Origin: Rhodoferax fermentans
GTDB taxonomy: Bacteria > Pseudomonadota > Gammaproteobacteria > Burkholderiales > Burkholderiaceae_C
Direction of reading: 5' to 3'
NCBI RefSeq assembly: GCF_002017865.1
Contig: NZ_MTJN01000002.1
Span: 2,790,001-2,854,000, forward strand
DNA: 64,000 bases
In this document: positions 1 to 8,160 of the stretch, piece by piece
Layout: every line of letters begins with the position of its first letter
How positions within the stretch are numbered: position 1 is the first letter of the stretch
The notes under the pieces: generated by a model
Seen by the model: the letters and a program-made list of their open reading frames with translations, nothing else
Told to the model about the DNA's origin: nothing
Databases searched by the model: none
Translations under genes and position numbers: made by a program

Positions 1-1
1 C

Positions 2-163
2 ATCCTGGGCCGAACTGAGACGTTGTCGCTGGCGATTTTCAACGCCGTCACCACCGGGGACTACGCGCAGGGTGCGCTGCTGAGCGCGTTGTTGGGCGGC
101 TGTTGCCTGGGCCTGCTGATGCTGGTGCGTTGGCTGCAACCCAGGCCAAGCCGCTGCGTCTGA
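2..163 (+). CDS. ABC transporter permease, C-terminal end (probably molybdate/ModB type)
   Basis: Only the last 53 residues lie in the window; the reading frame is open at the left edge and stops at 161-163. It begins ILGRTETLSLAIFNAV, which resembles the conserved segment of ModB and TupB type oxyanion permeases, and continues into a hydrophobic stretch (ALLSALLGGCCLGLLMLV) that would be the last membrane helix. A molybdate-binding Mop protein and nitrogenase genes follow, so molybdate import is the simplest reading. Tungstate or sulfate specificity cannot be excluded from this fragment. Confidence 0.65.
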   Translation: MLGRTETLSLAIFNAVTTGDYAQGALLSALLGGCCLGLLMLVRWLQPRPSRCV

Positions 164-321
164 CGGTGCACTCAGGCACTTTATTTTGAGTTTGTTTGTG
201 TCACATCAAGCTGGCTAGCAGCGTATCCGAGACGTTGTGCTTGCAAAGACCGAACGGGTTGGCACACCATGGGTTGCCACGCCAAATGCGGGCTTTTTTT
301 ATCAACCAAGAAAGTAGAAAA

Positions 322-750
322 ATGGCTATCAGCGCAAGAAACCTGTTCAAAGGCAAAGTCACCGCCCTCAAAGAAGGCCCGATCCACGCCGAAGTGGAAA
401 TCACCACCACCGGAGGCGACAAAATTGTGGCCACCCTGACCGAAGCCAGCGTGAGCTCTTTGGGCCTGGGCATCGGCAAAGAGGCGGTGGCGGTGGTCAA
501 AGCCCCCTGGGTGACCTTGCTCACGGGCACACCGGAGTACCGTTTCAGCGCCCGCAACCAGCTCCAGGGCACGGTCAGCGCCTTGCTCAAGGGGGCGGTT
601 AACTGCCAGGTGACGGTGGCTTTGCCGGGTGGCTCCACCGTCAGCGCGATGGTCACCAATGCCGCAGCGGCCGAACTCTGCTTGGCTGAGGGCACACCGG
701 TCACGGTCCTGTTCAAGGCCAGCCACGTGTTTGTGGGTGTGCCGGTCTGA
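322..750 (+). CDS. Molybdate-binding Mop protein with two Mop domains (ModG-like)
   Basis: This 142-residue cytoplasmic protein consists of two tandem Mop (TOBE-like) domains, about residues 4-70 and 76-142. Each opens with the same SARN motif (residues 4-7 and 76-79) followed by a G-x-V segment. Proteins of this architecture (ModG of Azotobacter, MopI/MopII types) store or buffer molybdate, which suits its place beside a molybdate-type permease and the nif genes. An in-frame ATG exists at 196, but family homology begins at 322, where a purine-rich AAGAAAG lies upstream, so 322 is preferred. The 158 bases before it hold no other gene. Confidence 0.85.
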   Translation: MAISARNLFKGKVTALKEGPIHAEVEITTTGGDKIVATLTEASVSSLGLGIGKEAVAVVKAPWVTLLTGTPEYRFSARNQLQGTVSALLKGAVNCQVTVALPGGSTVSAMVTNAAAAELCLAEGTPVTVLFKASHVFVGVPV

Positions 751-847
751 AGGCGTTCACCTCAGCGCCTGCACAAACCCAGCGCCGGGTGGCGCAGGCG
801 CGTTAACAGCCAGGCCTGGCGTGTGGCGCGGGCCTTCAGGGGCGGGC

Positions 848-1384
848 TTAGCGTGGCATGGTGGGTGACAGCACATAACGGGTGTGGACCCCGCCGGGCT
901 TAATCCGGTCCACCGTGGTGTGACACACCAGCCAGCGGCCATCCAGCAAACGCCAGGCCGTCTGCGACTCGGTGTACACCGGGGCTTCGTAGAACACATC
1001 GTCGTCGTCCGAGCGCAGATCGGTCAGCACAAAGTGCGACGCACAGTAACAAGGCTGCTGGTGTTGGTCGCAGCCGGTGACCCGGCCCGCCCGTAACTCA
1101 TAGTCCTCAAACACCTGAAAGCGCAGCGGCACCACCACCAGCGCCTGCAGCGCAGTCGGTAACTCGTCAGACCAGGCCACCTGGGGCTGGCTGGCAAACG
1201 GGCAGGGCGCATGGACATCGTGAGACGGTTTGACAGCAGGTGCCTGGAACATGCCAACCTCCAACAGGGTTCGGCGGATGGCATGGGCCAGCGCCGGTGG
1301 TGAAACAGGGGTGGGCAGATGGCGCAAAACCGACACGTGCCCTGGTCGCTGTATACAAAAGCAAATAACGCGCCCGAGCCCCAT
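848..1384 (-). CDS. Hypothetical protein, cysteine-containing, at the end of the cowN-side cluster
   Basis: I do not recognise this protein. The longest frame gives 178 residues. The first 43 look less protein-like, and an internal ATG at 1255 would give 135 residues. The C-terminal half looks genuine, with a Cys-rich patch (GCDQHQQPCYC), an acidic run (RSDDDD) and a Trp-containing segment LLDGRWLVC. It lies 162 bases downstream of cowN on the same strand, separated by a copy of the 32-base repeat, so it may or may not belong to the same transcript. No membrane segment or signal peptide is evident. Confidence 0.5.
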   Translation of the reverse strand: MGLGRVICFCIQRPGHVSVLRHLPTPVSPPALAHAIRRTLLEVGMFQAPAVKPSHDVHAPCPFASQPQVAWSDELPTALQALVVVPLRFQVFEDYELRAGRVTGCDQHQQPCYCASHFVLTDLRSDDDDVFYEAPVYTESQTAWRLLDGRWLVCHTTVDRIKPGGVHTRYVLSPTMPR

Positions 1385-1415
1385 GCTTTGTGAGATTCAC
1401 AAGTCATTTTGGCGC

Positions 1416-1447
1416 CTAGCCCTTTTGCATCAAGGGCTAAGTGCTCT
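1416..1447 (+). repeat. 32-base interspersed repeat, copy 1
   Basis: This copy follows the pattern CTAGCCC, 17 bases, then an 8-base tail (here AGTGCTCT) related to GTAGCTAT. It lies between cowN and the hypothetical gene at 848-1384. The inner part can form a hairpin (AGCCCTT with AAGGGCT). Confidence 0.7.
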
Positions 1448-1546
1448 GAATTGGAGAGTATCTGGCGTGTTCGGCGTGCACCCAAGGCCGTCGCCGTTGT
1501 GTGACAAAGCCGCCAAAACAGCGGCGCCCAGTTCAGTGCCGGGCGC

Positions 1547-1819
1547 TCAGAAACACTCGGTTTCGAGCTGGTCAAGCCAGGCCAGACCGGTCTCGTCGTG
1601 TCGGGCCTCCAGCAGCTCGCGGATCTGGTTGACAAAACTCGACAGCAGCAACTGGTCGTCGTAACGCATACCTTCGGTGGCGTTGCGGCGCTGGAAGAAA
1701 TAGGCCCAGAATGGGTCGTTTTGCCCCTGGGTGTGGGCCTCGATGCGGGCAATCATGCGGGCGGCCTGGCCGTCGAAATCAATGCCTTTGAAGCTGCGGT
1801 AGCGGTCAACGGTGTTCAT
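1547..1819 (-). CDS. cowN: CowN, protein sustaining nitrogen fixation in the presence of CO
   Basis: This 90-residue protein matches the CowN family in length and pattern: an N-terminal VDRYRSFKGIDFDG, a central FWAYFFQRR and a C-terminal ELLEARHDETGLAWLDQLE. CowN is known from Rhodobacter capsulatus and other diazotrophs as a small protein that protects Mo-nitrogenase from inhibition by carbon monoxide. It starts 6 bases after the FmdB-type gene ends and is the last clear member of the minus-strand cluster draT-draG-arsC-like-fmdB-cowN, so it is probably expressed with the Dra proteins under nitrogen-fixing conditions. Confidence 0.85.
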   Translation of the reverse strand: MNTVDRYRSFKGIDFDGQAARMIARIEAHTQGQNDPFWAYFFQRRNATEGMRYDDQLLLSSFVNQIRELLEARHDETGLAWLDQLETECF

Positions 1820-1825
1820 GTCAGA

Positions 1826-2077
1826 TCAGATGTTTTTCTTGCCTTGCAGCAGTTTGGCTTTGTCGGATGGGCTGTAGTTGTCAAACAGGCCCTGGGCGGC
1901 GGCAACACGGCGGTGTGCCATACGGATGGCTTCGATCTTGCCGGCCGGGGCAATCGGCGAGACACATTTGGTCAGCGCCACGCTGGCGCAGGCTGGACAG
2001 GCGGGGGTGCTGCCAGAGCGCACCAGCGCCTCAAAGTGGTGGCCGCAGGCCTGGCATTGGTAGTCATACAGGGGCAT
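1826..2077 (-). CDS. FmdB-family zinc ribbon protein
   Basis: This 83-residue protein begins MPLYDYQCQACGHHFE, the hallmark of the FmdB/CxxC zinc-ribbon family. Two CxxC pairs (Cys8/Cys11 and Cys27/Cys30) would bind one zinc. The C-terminal half is basic and polar. The family has been called a putative regulatory protein, but its biochemical role is unclear. A longer frame exists upstream, but the start at 2077 is where homology begins. It sits 13 bases downstream of the ArsC-like gene and 6 bases upstream of cowN, which points to one transcript. Confidence 0.8.
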   Translation of the reverse strand: MPLYDYQCQACGHHFEALVRSGSTPACPACASVALTKCVSPIAPAGKIEAIRMAHRRVAAAQGLFDNYSPSDKAKLLQGKKNI

Positions 2078-2090
2078 GGTGATCTCCGGT

Positions 2091-2513
2091 TCAAAGGGGT
2101 GAGCTGCAGTGGCCTGCGGCAGCGGCGCAGCCTTCGAGCGAGCCAGGCTGTGGCGCCTGTTCACCCAGGCCGACCCAGGCGTGCACCGCAGCGGTATCAA
2201 AGCCCACCATGCGTTGCTCACCCACAGCCATCAACGGACGACGGATCAGCAAAGGCTGTGCCAGCAGCAGCGCCAGCGCGGCATCGGCGCTGAGCGACTC
2301 TGGCACCACCTCGCCGGACTTGACCTGGGGTGCCGCACGGTTGAACCAGTCCGGCACCGCCAGAGGGCTCAAAAACAGGAGCAGCTCCTCCTCAGTCCAT
2401 GGGGTCAGGAGCAGGTTTTTGACATCAAGGGTGTGGTGGGCGGCGAGTAACAAAGCCTTTTGTCTGGCGTTGCCGCCACAGCCGGGTTTTTCATAAAAGC
2501 TGATGTGTGCCAT
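2091..2513 (-). CDS. ArsC-family nitrogenase-associated protein
   Basis: This 140-residue protein has the thioredoxin-like ArsC/Spx fold signature. It begins HISFYEKPGCGGNARQK with Cys12 in the redox-loop position, and continues to a central LIRRPLMAVGEQRMVGFD, which resembles the conserved Arg-Pro segment of ArsC proteins. A subfamily of these proteins is found only beside nif genes and is annotated as nitrogenase-associated, with unknown function. It starts 10 bases after draG ends. The C-terminus beyond residue 120 is low in complexity. Arsenate reduction is unlikely given this setting. Confidence 0.8.
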   Translation of the reverse strand: MAHISFYEKPGCGGNARQKALLLAAHHTLDVKNLLLTPWTEEELLLFLSPLAVPDWFNRAAPQVKSGEVVPESLSADAALALLLAQPLLIRRPLMAVGEQRMVGFDTAAVHAWVGLGEQAPQPGSLEGCAAAAGHCSSPL

Positions 2514-2523
2514 GGCGAGGTTC

Positions 2524-3462
2524 TCAAGAGGAGGGGGTGTTTGGCGCGGGCTTCACACTGGCCGCCAGCGCCAGCAGACCATAGGTCTGGTCGGTGATGG
2601 CGCGTACCACGTCGGGGCGCAGGCGTTGCAACCAGCGCGACGGCAGTCGGGTGGCACCACAGCGGGCACCGGCCAGCATGCCCAGCAGCGCGCCGGTGGT
2701 GTCGGCGTCGTCGCCCTGGTTCACCGTGGCCACCATCGCGGCCTCGAAGTCCTCGTGTTGGGTCAGGAAGTACAGCACGGTCTGCACCGTGTCGACCACA
2801 TAGGCGGTGGCGCGGCCCCGGTAGGGGGTGAAGCCAAAACTCGGGTTGTTGGCCACCCACTGGGCCACCCAGGCCTGGCAGCTTGGGTGGCTGGCGCCGG
2901 TGAGCAGCAGGCGCAGCAACTGGCCCAGGCCCAGCGTGGCGGCATCGGACAAGGGGTGGTGGTGGGTGAGGCGCGCCTGAGTGATCGACAGGCGCTCAAA
3001 CAAGCCGTCGTGGCCCAGGGTGGCCAGCACGGCGGGCAGGTTGCGCATCAGCGCGCCGTTGCCGCCGTCACCGGGGTTGAGTTCACCCGAGAGTGTGCCC
3101 TCGTGCATGAAGCGCATGATGCCGCGACGGCAGGTGTTGCCACAGTCCACCGGTTTGGCCTTGAACCACTGCACATAGGCCTGGCCGATGCGCCGGGTCA
3201 GGGTCTCGTCGCCATGTGCATGGGCGATCAGCGTGGGCGCACCCGCTTGCAGCAGCGCCTCACCGAGGGCCAGGCTCATGGTGGTGTCGTCGGTGACCTG
3301 ACCACGCGCCAGTTTGAGCCAGCCACCACCAACGATGTCGCGGTGCACACCGTATTGGTGGGCGATTTCGCGTGGGCGCATGAACTCCACCGTGGCGCCC
3401 AGTGCATCGCCAATGGCCAAACCGAGGTAAGCGCCCAGGGCGCGGTCGAGGGGTTCACGCAT
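2524..3462 (-). CDS. draG: DraG, ADP-ribosyl-[dinitrogen reductase] glycohydrolase
   Basis: DraG removes ADP-ribose from the target arginine of NifH and so reactivates nitrogenase. The 312-residue protein has the binuclear-manganese motifs of ADP-ribosylglycohydrolases: a GDALG segment near residue 20, TDDTTMS at residues 57-63, and GDDADTTGALLG at residues 250-261 (Asp251, Asp252 and Asp254). The start at 3462 overlaps the draT stop by 8 bases, indicating translational coupling. Known partners are GlnK and AmtB, which sequester DraG at the membrane when ammonium is present; both are encoded later in this window. Confidence 0.93.
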   Translation of the reverse strand: MREPLDRALGAYLGLAIGDALGATVEFMRPREIAHQYGVHRDIVGGGWLKLARGQVTDDTTMSLALGEALLQAGAPTLIAHAHGDETLTRRIGQAYVQWFKAKPVDCGNTCRRGIMRFMHEGTLSGELNPGDGGNGALMRNLPAVLATLGHDGLFERLSITQARLTHHHPLSDAATLGLGQLLRLLLTGASHPSCQAWVAQWVANNPSFGFTPYRGRATAYVVDTVQTVLYFLTQHEDFEAAMVATVNQGDDADTTGALLGMLAGARCGATRLPSRWLQRLRPDVVRAITDQTYGLLALAASVKPAPNTPSS

Positions 3463-4306
3463 AACGTGCCGTGACCTCGTAGTTGCCACCCAGGGCCAGC
3501 ACCTCCTGCTCACCCTGCAGCACCTGGCCCGGCAAGAGGCCGGGAAAAACCAGCACCTTGCATACCGGCACCTGCACCTCAAACACCCAGTCGCCAAACA
3601 CCGAGGCGTCCTGCGCACTCAGACTGAACGACACCAGGTTGTTGAGCCGCACGGTGCAGCACCGGTTTTGCAGTCGGCCATGGATCACCTGCTCTTCACA
3701 GCGGTTGCTGCCACGCCAGAGCTGCAGGTGTTTGCTCTCTGGTGTGACCCCCGGCAGCAGGCCACGGCGCAACGCCCATTGGCAGAACTCGTACAGCAGA
3801 TCGAGTTGCTGGTGGATGTTGTTATTGTTGTGACGGCTGGCGGTTTTTTCCTGCAAGTAGGTCACCCAGGCTGGCGAGGGGAAACGCACCAGAGGCGCTT
3901 TGTGAAAACTCGGCACCAGCCCAAAACGGCTCTCGACCCAACCCTTGAGCACCGCACCCGCCACACCGTTGGCATCCATGCCCCAGCCCTGCAGCAGCTT
4001 GCGCCAGCTGCTGTGCCAGCGCCGCTGCTCCGAGGCGCCCATGCTGCGCAGCTCATCCGCATCAGGCTTGCGCAGTCCAAACGCAATCGCCATGTAGTGG
4101 GTGAACATGTCCTGCGCCTCGCTTAGGTCCTGGCTGCGTTCCAGCAGTGCAAACAGCCCCATGTGCGACTCACGTGTGCCCGCAATGGCCAGGGGCACCG
4201 GGTGGCCGTTGAACGCCGCGCTGCCGAGTAAGAGCGAAGGCACCCCCACCAGGTTGGTGCCGTACCAGCGCTGGGGCTGATCAAGTTCATCGGAGTCGAC
4301 ATCCAT
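3455..4306 (-). CDS. draT: DraT, NAD-dinitrogen-reductase ADP-D-ribosyltransferase
   Basis: DraT transfers ADP-ribose from NAD to one arginine of NifH (Arg102 in the NifH encoded here) and switches nitrogenase off in response to ammonium or energy loss. The 283-residue length is normal. Recognisable segments are RWYGTNLVGVPSLLLGSAAFN near the N-terminus, GTRESHMGLFALLERS, and SFHKAPLVRFPSPAWVTYLQEK in the centre. The order draT-draG, divergent from nifH, resembles that described in Rhodospirillum and Azospirillum. The 131 bases between it and the upstream gene hold a dispersed hairpin repeat and no obvious promoter. Confidence 0.93.
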   Translation of the reverse strand: MDVDSDELDQPQRWYGTNLVGVPSLLLGSAAFNGHPVPLAIAGTRESHMGLFALLERSQDLSEAQDMFTHYMAIAFGLRKPDADELRSMGASEQRRWHSSWRKLLQGWGMDANGVAGAVLKGWVESRFGLVPSFHKAPLVRFPSPAWVTYLQEKTASRHNNNNIHQQLDLLYEFCQWALRRGLLPGVTPESKHLQLWRGSNRCEEQVIHGRLQNRCCTVRLNNLVSFSLSAQDASVFGDWVFEVQVPVCKVLVFPGLLPGQVLQGEQEVLALGGNYEVTARYA

Positions 4307-4351
4307 GAACAGTTTTTCACGTTTGAGCGAATGGATGGCGTCGCGACCAGC

Positions 4352-4425
4352 CCGATGTCAGAGCGAGAAGCACAGCCGTACTTCCATACGGCGAGCATCG
4401 CAGGCGCAAGATCGGGTTGCGCAGC
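4352..4425 (+). repeat. Dispersed hairpin repeat, family 2, copy 1
   Basis: This stretch of about 75 bases between draT and the upstream gene contains a GCCGTA/TACGGC stem and a following CGCAGGCGCAAGATCGGG. A related copy in inverted orientation lies at 9741-9815. I judge about 70% identity by eye. Confidence 0.6.
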
Positions 4426-4438
4426 AGGAAGCCACCGC

Positions 4439-5047
4439 TCAAACAGGACGGTTCTCGTTGGGGTTGCGCACTGGTCCCATCAGCGCCAATCCTTGCTCGT
4501 AGCTGATGCTCTCAAATTTGGCGCTGAACTTAAGGGCGGCATTGGCCACCGCGTCGAGCTTGCCAGCGGTGTCCTTTTTCTTGAGGTCGTTCTTCTCCAG
4601 GTACAACAAGTCCAGCAACTCGTTGTAAACGGTGGACTCCAGAATCGGCAACACGTAGAAGGTGGCGTTGTTGTAGGGCACCTGGTATTTCTTGGACAGG
4701 TCGATGTTGTCGCAAAACAAGAAGTACTTGCCGTTGGCGCTCAAGGTGTCGCCCAGCACCTCGGCCACGTCCTTGAGACTCTCAAAACTCAGCAGGTAAC
4801 CGGCAAAAAACGGCACAAAACTTTCGCCCACATTGGCAATCGCCATGACCTGGGGGCACATCAGCTCGGGTGGGCGCGCCTCGTCGGCCAGCTTGGGGGC
4901 AAAACGCAGCGCCAGCTCACCCCGAAAACCAACGCGGCCGGGCACGCCGGTGATCGCTTTGTGCAAGGGGTTGAGCAGCCGCCCTTCGTTTTCAAGGCGG
5001 GCAAAAGCGGTGTCGTCGATCTCTGGTCGGGCGAGGGTGGCGGTCAT
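4439..5047 (-). CDS. Unknown protein divergent from nifH, upstream of draTG
   Basis: I do not recognise this 202-residue soluble protein. It has no signal peptide or clear membrane helix. It contains CPQVMAIANVGESFVPFFAG in the centre and ends in a polar segment with a Lys-rich patch (KNDLKKKD). The ATG at 5047 is preceded by the purine-rich AAGGACCTCCC, giving a plausible ribosome-binding site; longer frames upstream lack support. It is the first gene of the minus-strand cluster, 61 bases from a sigma-54-type promoter that shares a control region with nifH, so it is very likely induced with nitrogenase. Confidence 0.75.
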   Translation of the reverse strand: MTATLARPEIDDTAFARLENEGRLLNPLHKAITGVPGRVGFRGELALRFAPKLADEARPPELMCPQVMAIANVGESFVPFFAGYLLSFESLKDVAEVLGDTLSANGKYFLFCDNIDLSKKYQVPYNNATFYVLPILESTVYNELLDLLYLEKNDLKKKDTAGKLDAVANAALKFSAKFESISYEQGLALMGPVRNPNENRPV

Positions 5048-5107
5048 GGGAGGTCCTTTGGGTGGTTGAGCTGGCAGTGATAGCTTTGATACAAGCCCCT
5101 CTCTAAC

Positions 5108-5123
5108 TGCAATGACCGTACCA
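5108..5123 (-). promoter_or_regulatory. Sigma-54 promoter for the minus-strand nif/dra cluster
   Basis: Read on the minus strand this is TGGTACG-N4-TTGCA, one mismatch from the consensus TGGCACG-N4-TTGCW, with GG and GC separated by the required 10 bases. It lies about 60 bases before the start of the 202-aa gene and back to back with the nifH promoter. Confidence 0.7.
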
Positions 5124-5205
5124 ACCTGAAACCCGCTGCAAACCCGACACAAACACACATCCCAAGCGCTTACGACCGGGATTTTTGCGACACGGTCAGG
5201 GGTTT

Positions 5206-5221
5206 TGTCGGGAAGTTAACA
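5206..5221. promoter_or_regulatory. NifA upstream activator site (TGT-N10-ACA)
   Basis: The sequence TGT, ten bases, ACA matches the NifA enhancer exactly. It lies about 95 bases upstream of the nifH -24 element and about 83 bases from the divergent sigma-54 promoter, so one bound NifA could serve both directions. Confidence 0.75.
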
Positions 5222-5315
5222 AAACCCGGAAAGCCAGGTTTTTGCCCTGAGAAAAACAGCTTTTCCCAATGAAAACAGGGTGTGACACCGGCTTTGAGGC
5301 GTGGCCCAAACGGCA

Positions 5316-5331
5316 TGGCACGGAAGCTGCA
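5316..5331 (+). promoter_or_regulatory. nifH sigma-54 promoter (-24/-12)
   Basis: The site reads TGGCACG-N4-CTGCA with GG at 5317-5318 and GC at 5329-5330, the fixed 10-base spacing of sigma-54 promoters. The expected transcript start is near 5342, giving a leader of about 120 bases before nifH. Confidence 0.85.
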
Positions 5332-5370
5332 ATGAACAGGCTGCGCGGGCTCACATCCAGCCAAACGTGA

Positions 5371-6378
<1,008 letters not shown>

Positions 6379-6386
6379 TTGGCCCA

Positions 6387-6478
6387 CCCCCCGTTGCTTG
6401 CTCACTGCGTGTAGCCGCATCCCCCCTCAAGGGGGCGGCCCCAGCGGCCTGGCATAGCCAGATCCGCGGGGCCCCTGG
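6387..6478 (+). repeat. Paired-hairpin element between nifH and nifD
   Basis: The element contains a CCCCC/GGGGG hairpin (6422-6435) and a second hairpin CTGGC-ATA-GCCAG (6449-6461). A sister copy lies between nifD and nifK. The second stem differs from its sister by paired changes that keep base pairing, which suggests it acts as RNA. There is no T-run, so it is not a simple terminator. Confidence 0.75.
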
Positions 6479-6546
6479 CAACGCTGTATCTCGCTGACCG
6501 CAGTACCGCTAGCAACGCCTACTTTTTTATCACCGGAGTTACCACC

Positions 6547-8004
6547 ATGACCGCCACCGTTGAAGAGCGCAAGGCCACCAACAAGGCCCTGATTGAAGAA
6601 GTGCTGAAGGCCTACCCCGAAAAAATGGCCAAGCGGCGCGCCAAACACCTCAGCACTTTTGAAGAAGGTCGCCCCGATTGCGGGGTCAAGTCCAACATCA
6701 AGTCGCTGCCTGGCGTGATGACCATTCGTGGCTGCGCCTATGCGGGTTCCAAAGGGGTGGTCTGGGGCCCGATAAAGGACATGGTGCACATCAGCCATGG
6801 CCCGGTCGGGTGTGGCCAGTACTCCTGGGCCAATCGCCGCAATTACTACATTGGCACCACCGGCATCGACTCCTTTGTGACGATGCAGTTCACCTCTGAC
6901 TTCCAGGAGAAGGACATTGTTTTTGGCGGCGACAAGAAGCTCGACAAAATCATCGACGAGATCCAGGTGCTTTTCCCGCTGAACAAAGGCATCTCGATCC
7001 AATCCGAGTGCCCGATTGGGCTGATTGGTGACGACATCGAGGCCGTCTCCAAGAAAAAGAGCAAGGAGTACGAAGGCAAGACCATCGTGCCCGTGCGTTG
7101 TGAAGGTTTCCGGGGTGTCAGCCAGTCGCTGGGCCACCACCTGGCCAATGACGCCATCCGCGACTGGGTGTTCGACCGCACCGACACCGGTCACACCTCG
7201 CAGTTTGTGTCGACACCGTATGACGTGGCCATCATTGGTGACTACAACATCGGTGGTGATGCTTGGTCCAGCCGCATCCTGCTCGAAGAAATGGGTCTGC
7301 GTGTGATCTCGCAGTGGTCCGGTGACGGCACCATCGCTGAAATCGAGAACACCCCCAAGGCCAAGCTCAATGTGCTGCACTGCTACCGCTCGATGAACTA
7401 CATCAGCCGGCACATGGAAGAAAAGTACGGCATCCCATGGGTGGAGTACAACTTCTTTGGCCCGAGCAAGATCGAAGCCAGCCTGCGCGAGATCGCCAGC
7501 CACTTTGACGACAACATCAAGGCCAAGGCCGAAGAGGTGATTGCCAAGTACAAACCGCTGATGCAGGCTGTCATCGACAAATACAAACCCCGTCTGCAAG
7601 GCAAGAAAGTGATGTTGTATGTGGGCGGTCTGCGTCCGCGTCACGTGATTGGCGCCTACGAAGACCTGGGTATGGAAATTGTGGGCACCGGCTACGAGTT
7701 CGCCCACAACGACGACTACCAGCGCACCACCCACTACGTCAAAGACAGCACGCTGATTTATGACGATGTGACGGGTTACGAGTTTGAGCACTTTGTGGAA
7801 GGCATCAAGCCCGACCTGGTGGGCTCAGGCATCAAGGAAAAGTACGTGTTCCAGAAGATGGGTGTGCCGTTCCGCCAGATGCACAGCTGGGACTACTCCG
7901 GCCCCTACCACGGGTATGACGGCTTTGCCATCTTTGCCCGTGACATGGACATGGCGATCTCCAGTCCGGTCTGGGGTTTGACCAAGGCCCCCTGGAAGAA
8001 ATGA
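6547..8004 (+). CDS. nifD: NifD, nitrogenase MoFe protein alpha chain
   Basis: NifD pairs with NifK in the alpha2-beta2 MoFe protein that reduces dinitrogen. The 485 residues include the P-cluster ligands Cys63, Cys89 and Cys155, and the FeMo-cofactor ligands Cys279 (in [12 protein letters not shown]) and His446 (in [17 protein letters not shown]). The [12 protein letters not shown] block identifies the molybdenum enzyme. The start at 6547 follows a GGAG-type site (CACCGGAGTTACCACC). It is transcribed with nifH and nifK, separated from each by about 160 bases carrying related hairpin elements. Confidence 0.98.
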   Translation: MTATVEERKATNKALIEEVLKAYPEKMAKRRAKHLSTFEEGRPDCGVKSNIKSLPGVMTIRGCAYAGSKGVVWGPIKDMVHISHGPVGCGQYSWANRRNYYIGTTGIDSFVTMQFTSDFQEKDIVFGGDKKLDKIIDEIQVLFPLNKGISIQSECPIGLIGDDIEAVSKKKSKEYEGKTIVPVRCEGFRGVSQSLGHHLANDAIRDWVFDRTDTGHTSQFVSTPYDVAIIGDYNIGGDAWSSRILLEEMGLRVISQWSGDGTIAEIENTPKAKLNVLHCYRSMNYISRHMEEKYGIPWVEYNFFGPSKIEASLREIASHFDDNIKAKAEEVIAKYKPLMQAVIDKYKPRLQGKKVMLYVGGLRPRHVIGAYEDLGMEIVGTGYEFAHNDDYQRTTHYVKDSTLIYDDVTGYEFEHFVEGIKPDLVGSGIKEKYVFQKMGVPFRQMHSWDYSGPYHGYDGFAIFARDMDMAISSPVWGLTKAPWKK

Positions 8005-8005
8005 C

Positions 8006-8097
8006 TCCCCCCGTTGCTTGCTCGCTTCGCGTAGCCGCCTCCCCCCTCAAGGGGGCGCATCCAACGGCCCGGCAAAGCCGGTTCCGTGGATGCTCTG
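8006..8097 (+). repeat. Paired-hairpin element between nifD and nifK
   Basis: This is the sister copy of the element between nifH and nifD. It has the same CCCCC/GGGGG hairpin, followed by CCGGC-AAA-GCCGG at 8069-8081. I estimate about 75% identity over the first 60 bases. It begins just after the nifD stop codon. Confidence 0.75.
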
Positions 8098-8160
8098 GCC
8101 GATGCGCGGCGAAGCGCGCTGAACGGATCAACCCACGCCCACTACCTTTAGGAGCCCACC

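Noticed and set aside
260..277. A TGGCAC...TTGC pair upstream of the Mop gene that looks like a sigma-54 promoter
   Set aside because: GG and GC are 13 bases apart rather than 10, so it cannot act as a -24/-12 element.
5075..5105. Possible further copy of the 32-base repeat in the nifH control region
   Set aside because: ATAGCT and a following GCCC are present but the spacing is wrong, so it does not fit the rigid 17-base pattern.
6387..6478. Reading the nifH-nifD hairpins as a Rho-independent terminator
   Set aside because: No T-run follows either hairpin and nifD must be transcribed from the nifH promoter.
6427..7791. Long minus-strand frame of 454 residues across nifD
   Set aside because: It is antisense to nifD, whose cluster ligands and cofactor-binding residues are all present; the antisense protein is low in complexity and has no recognisable motif.
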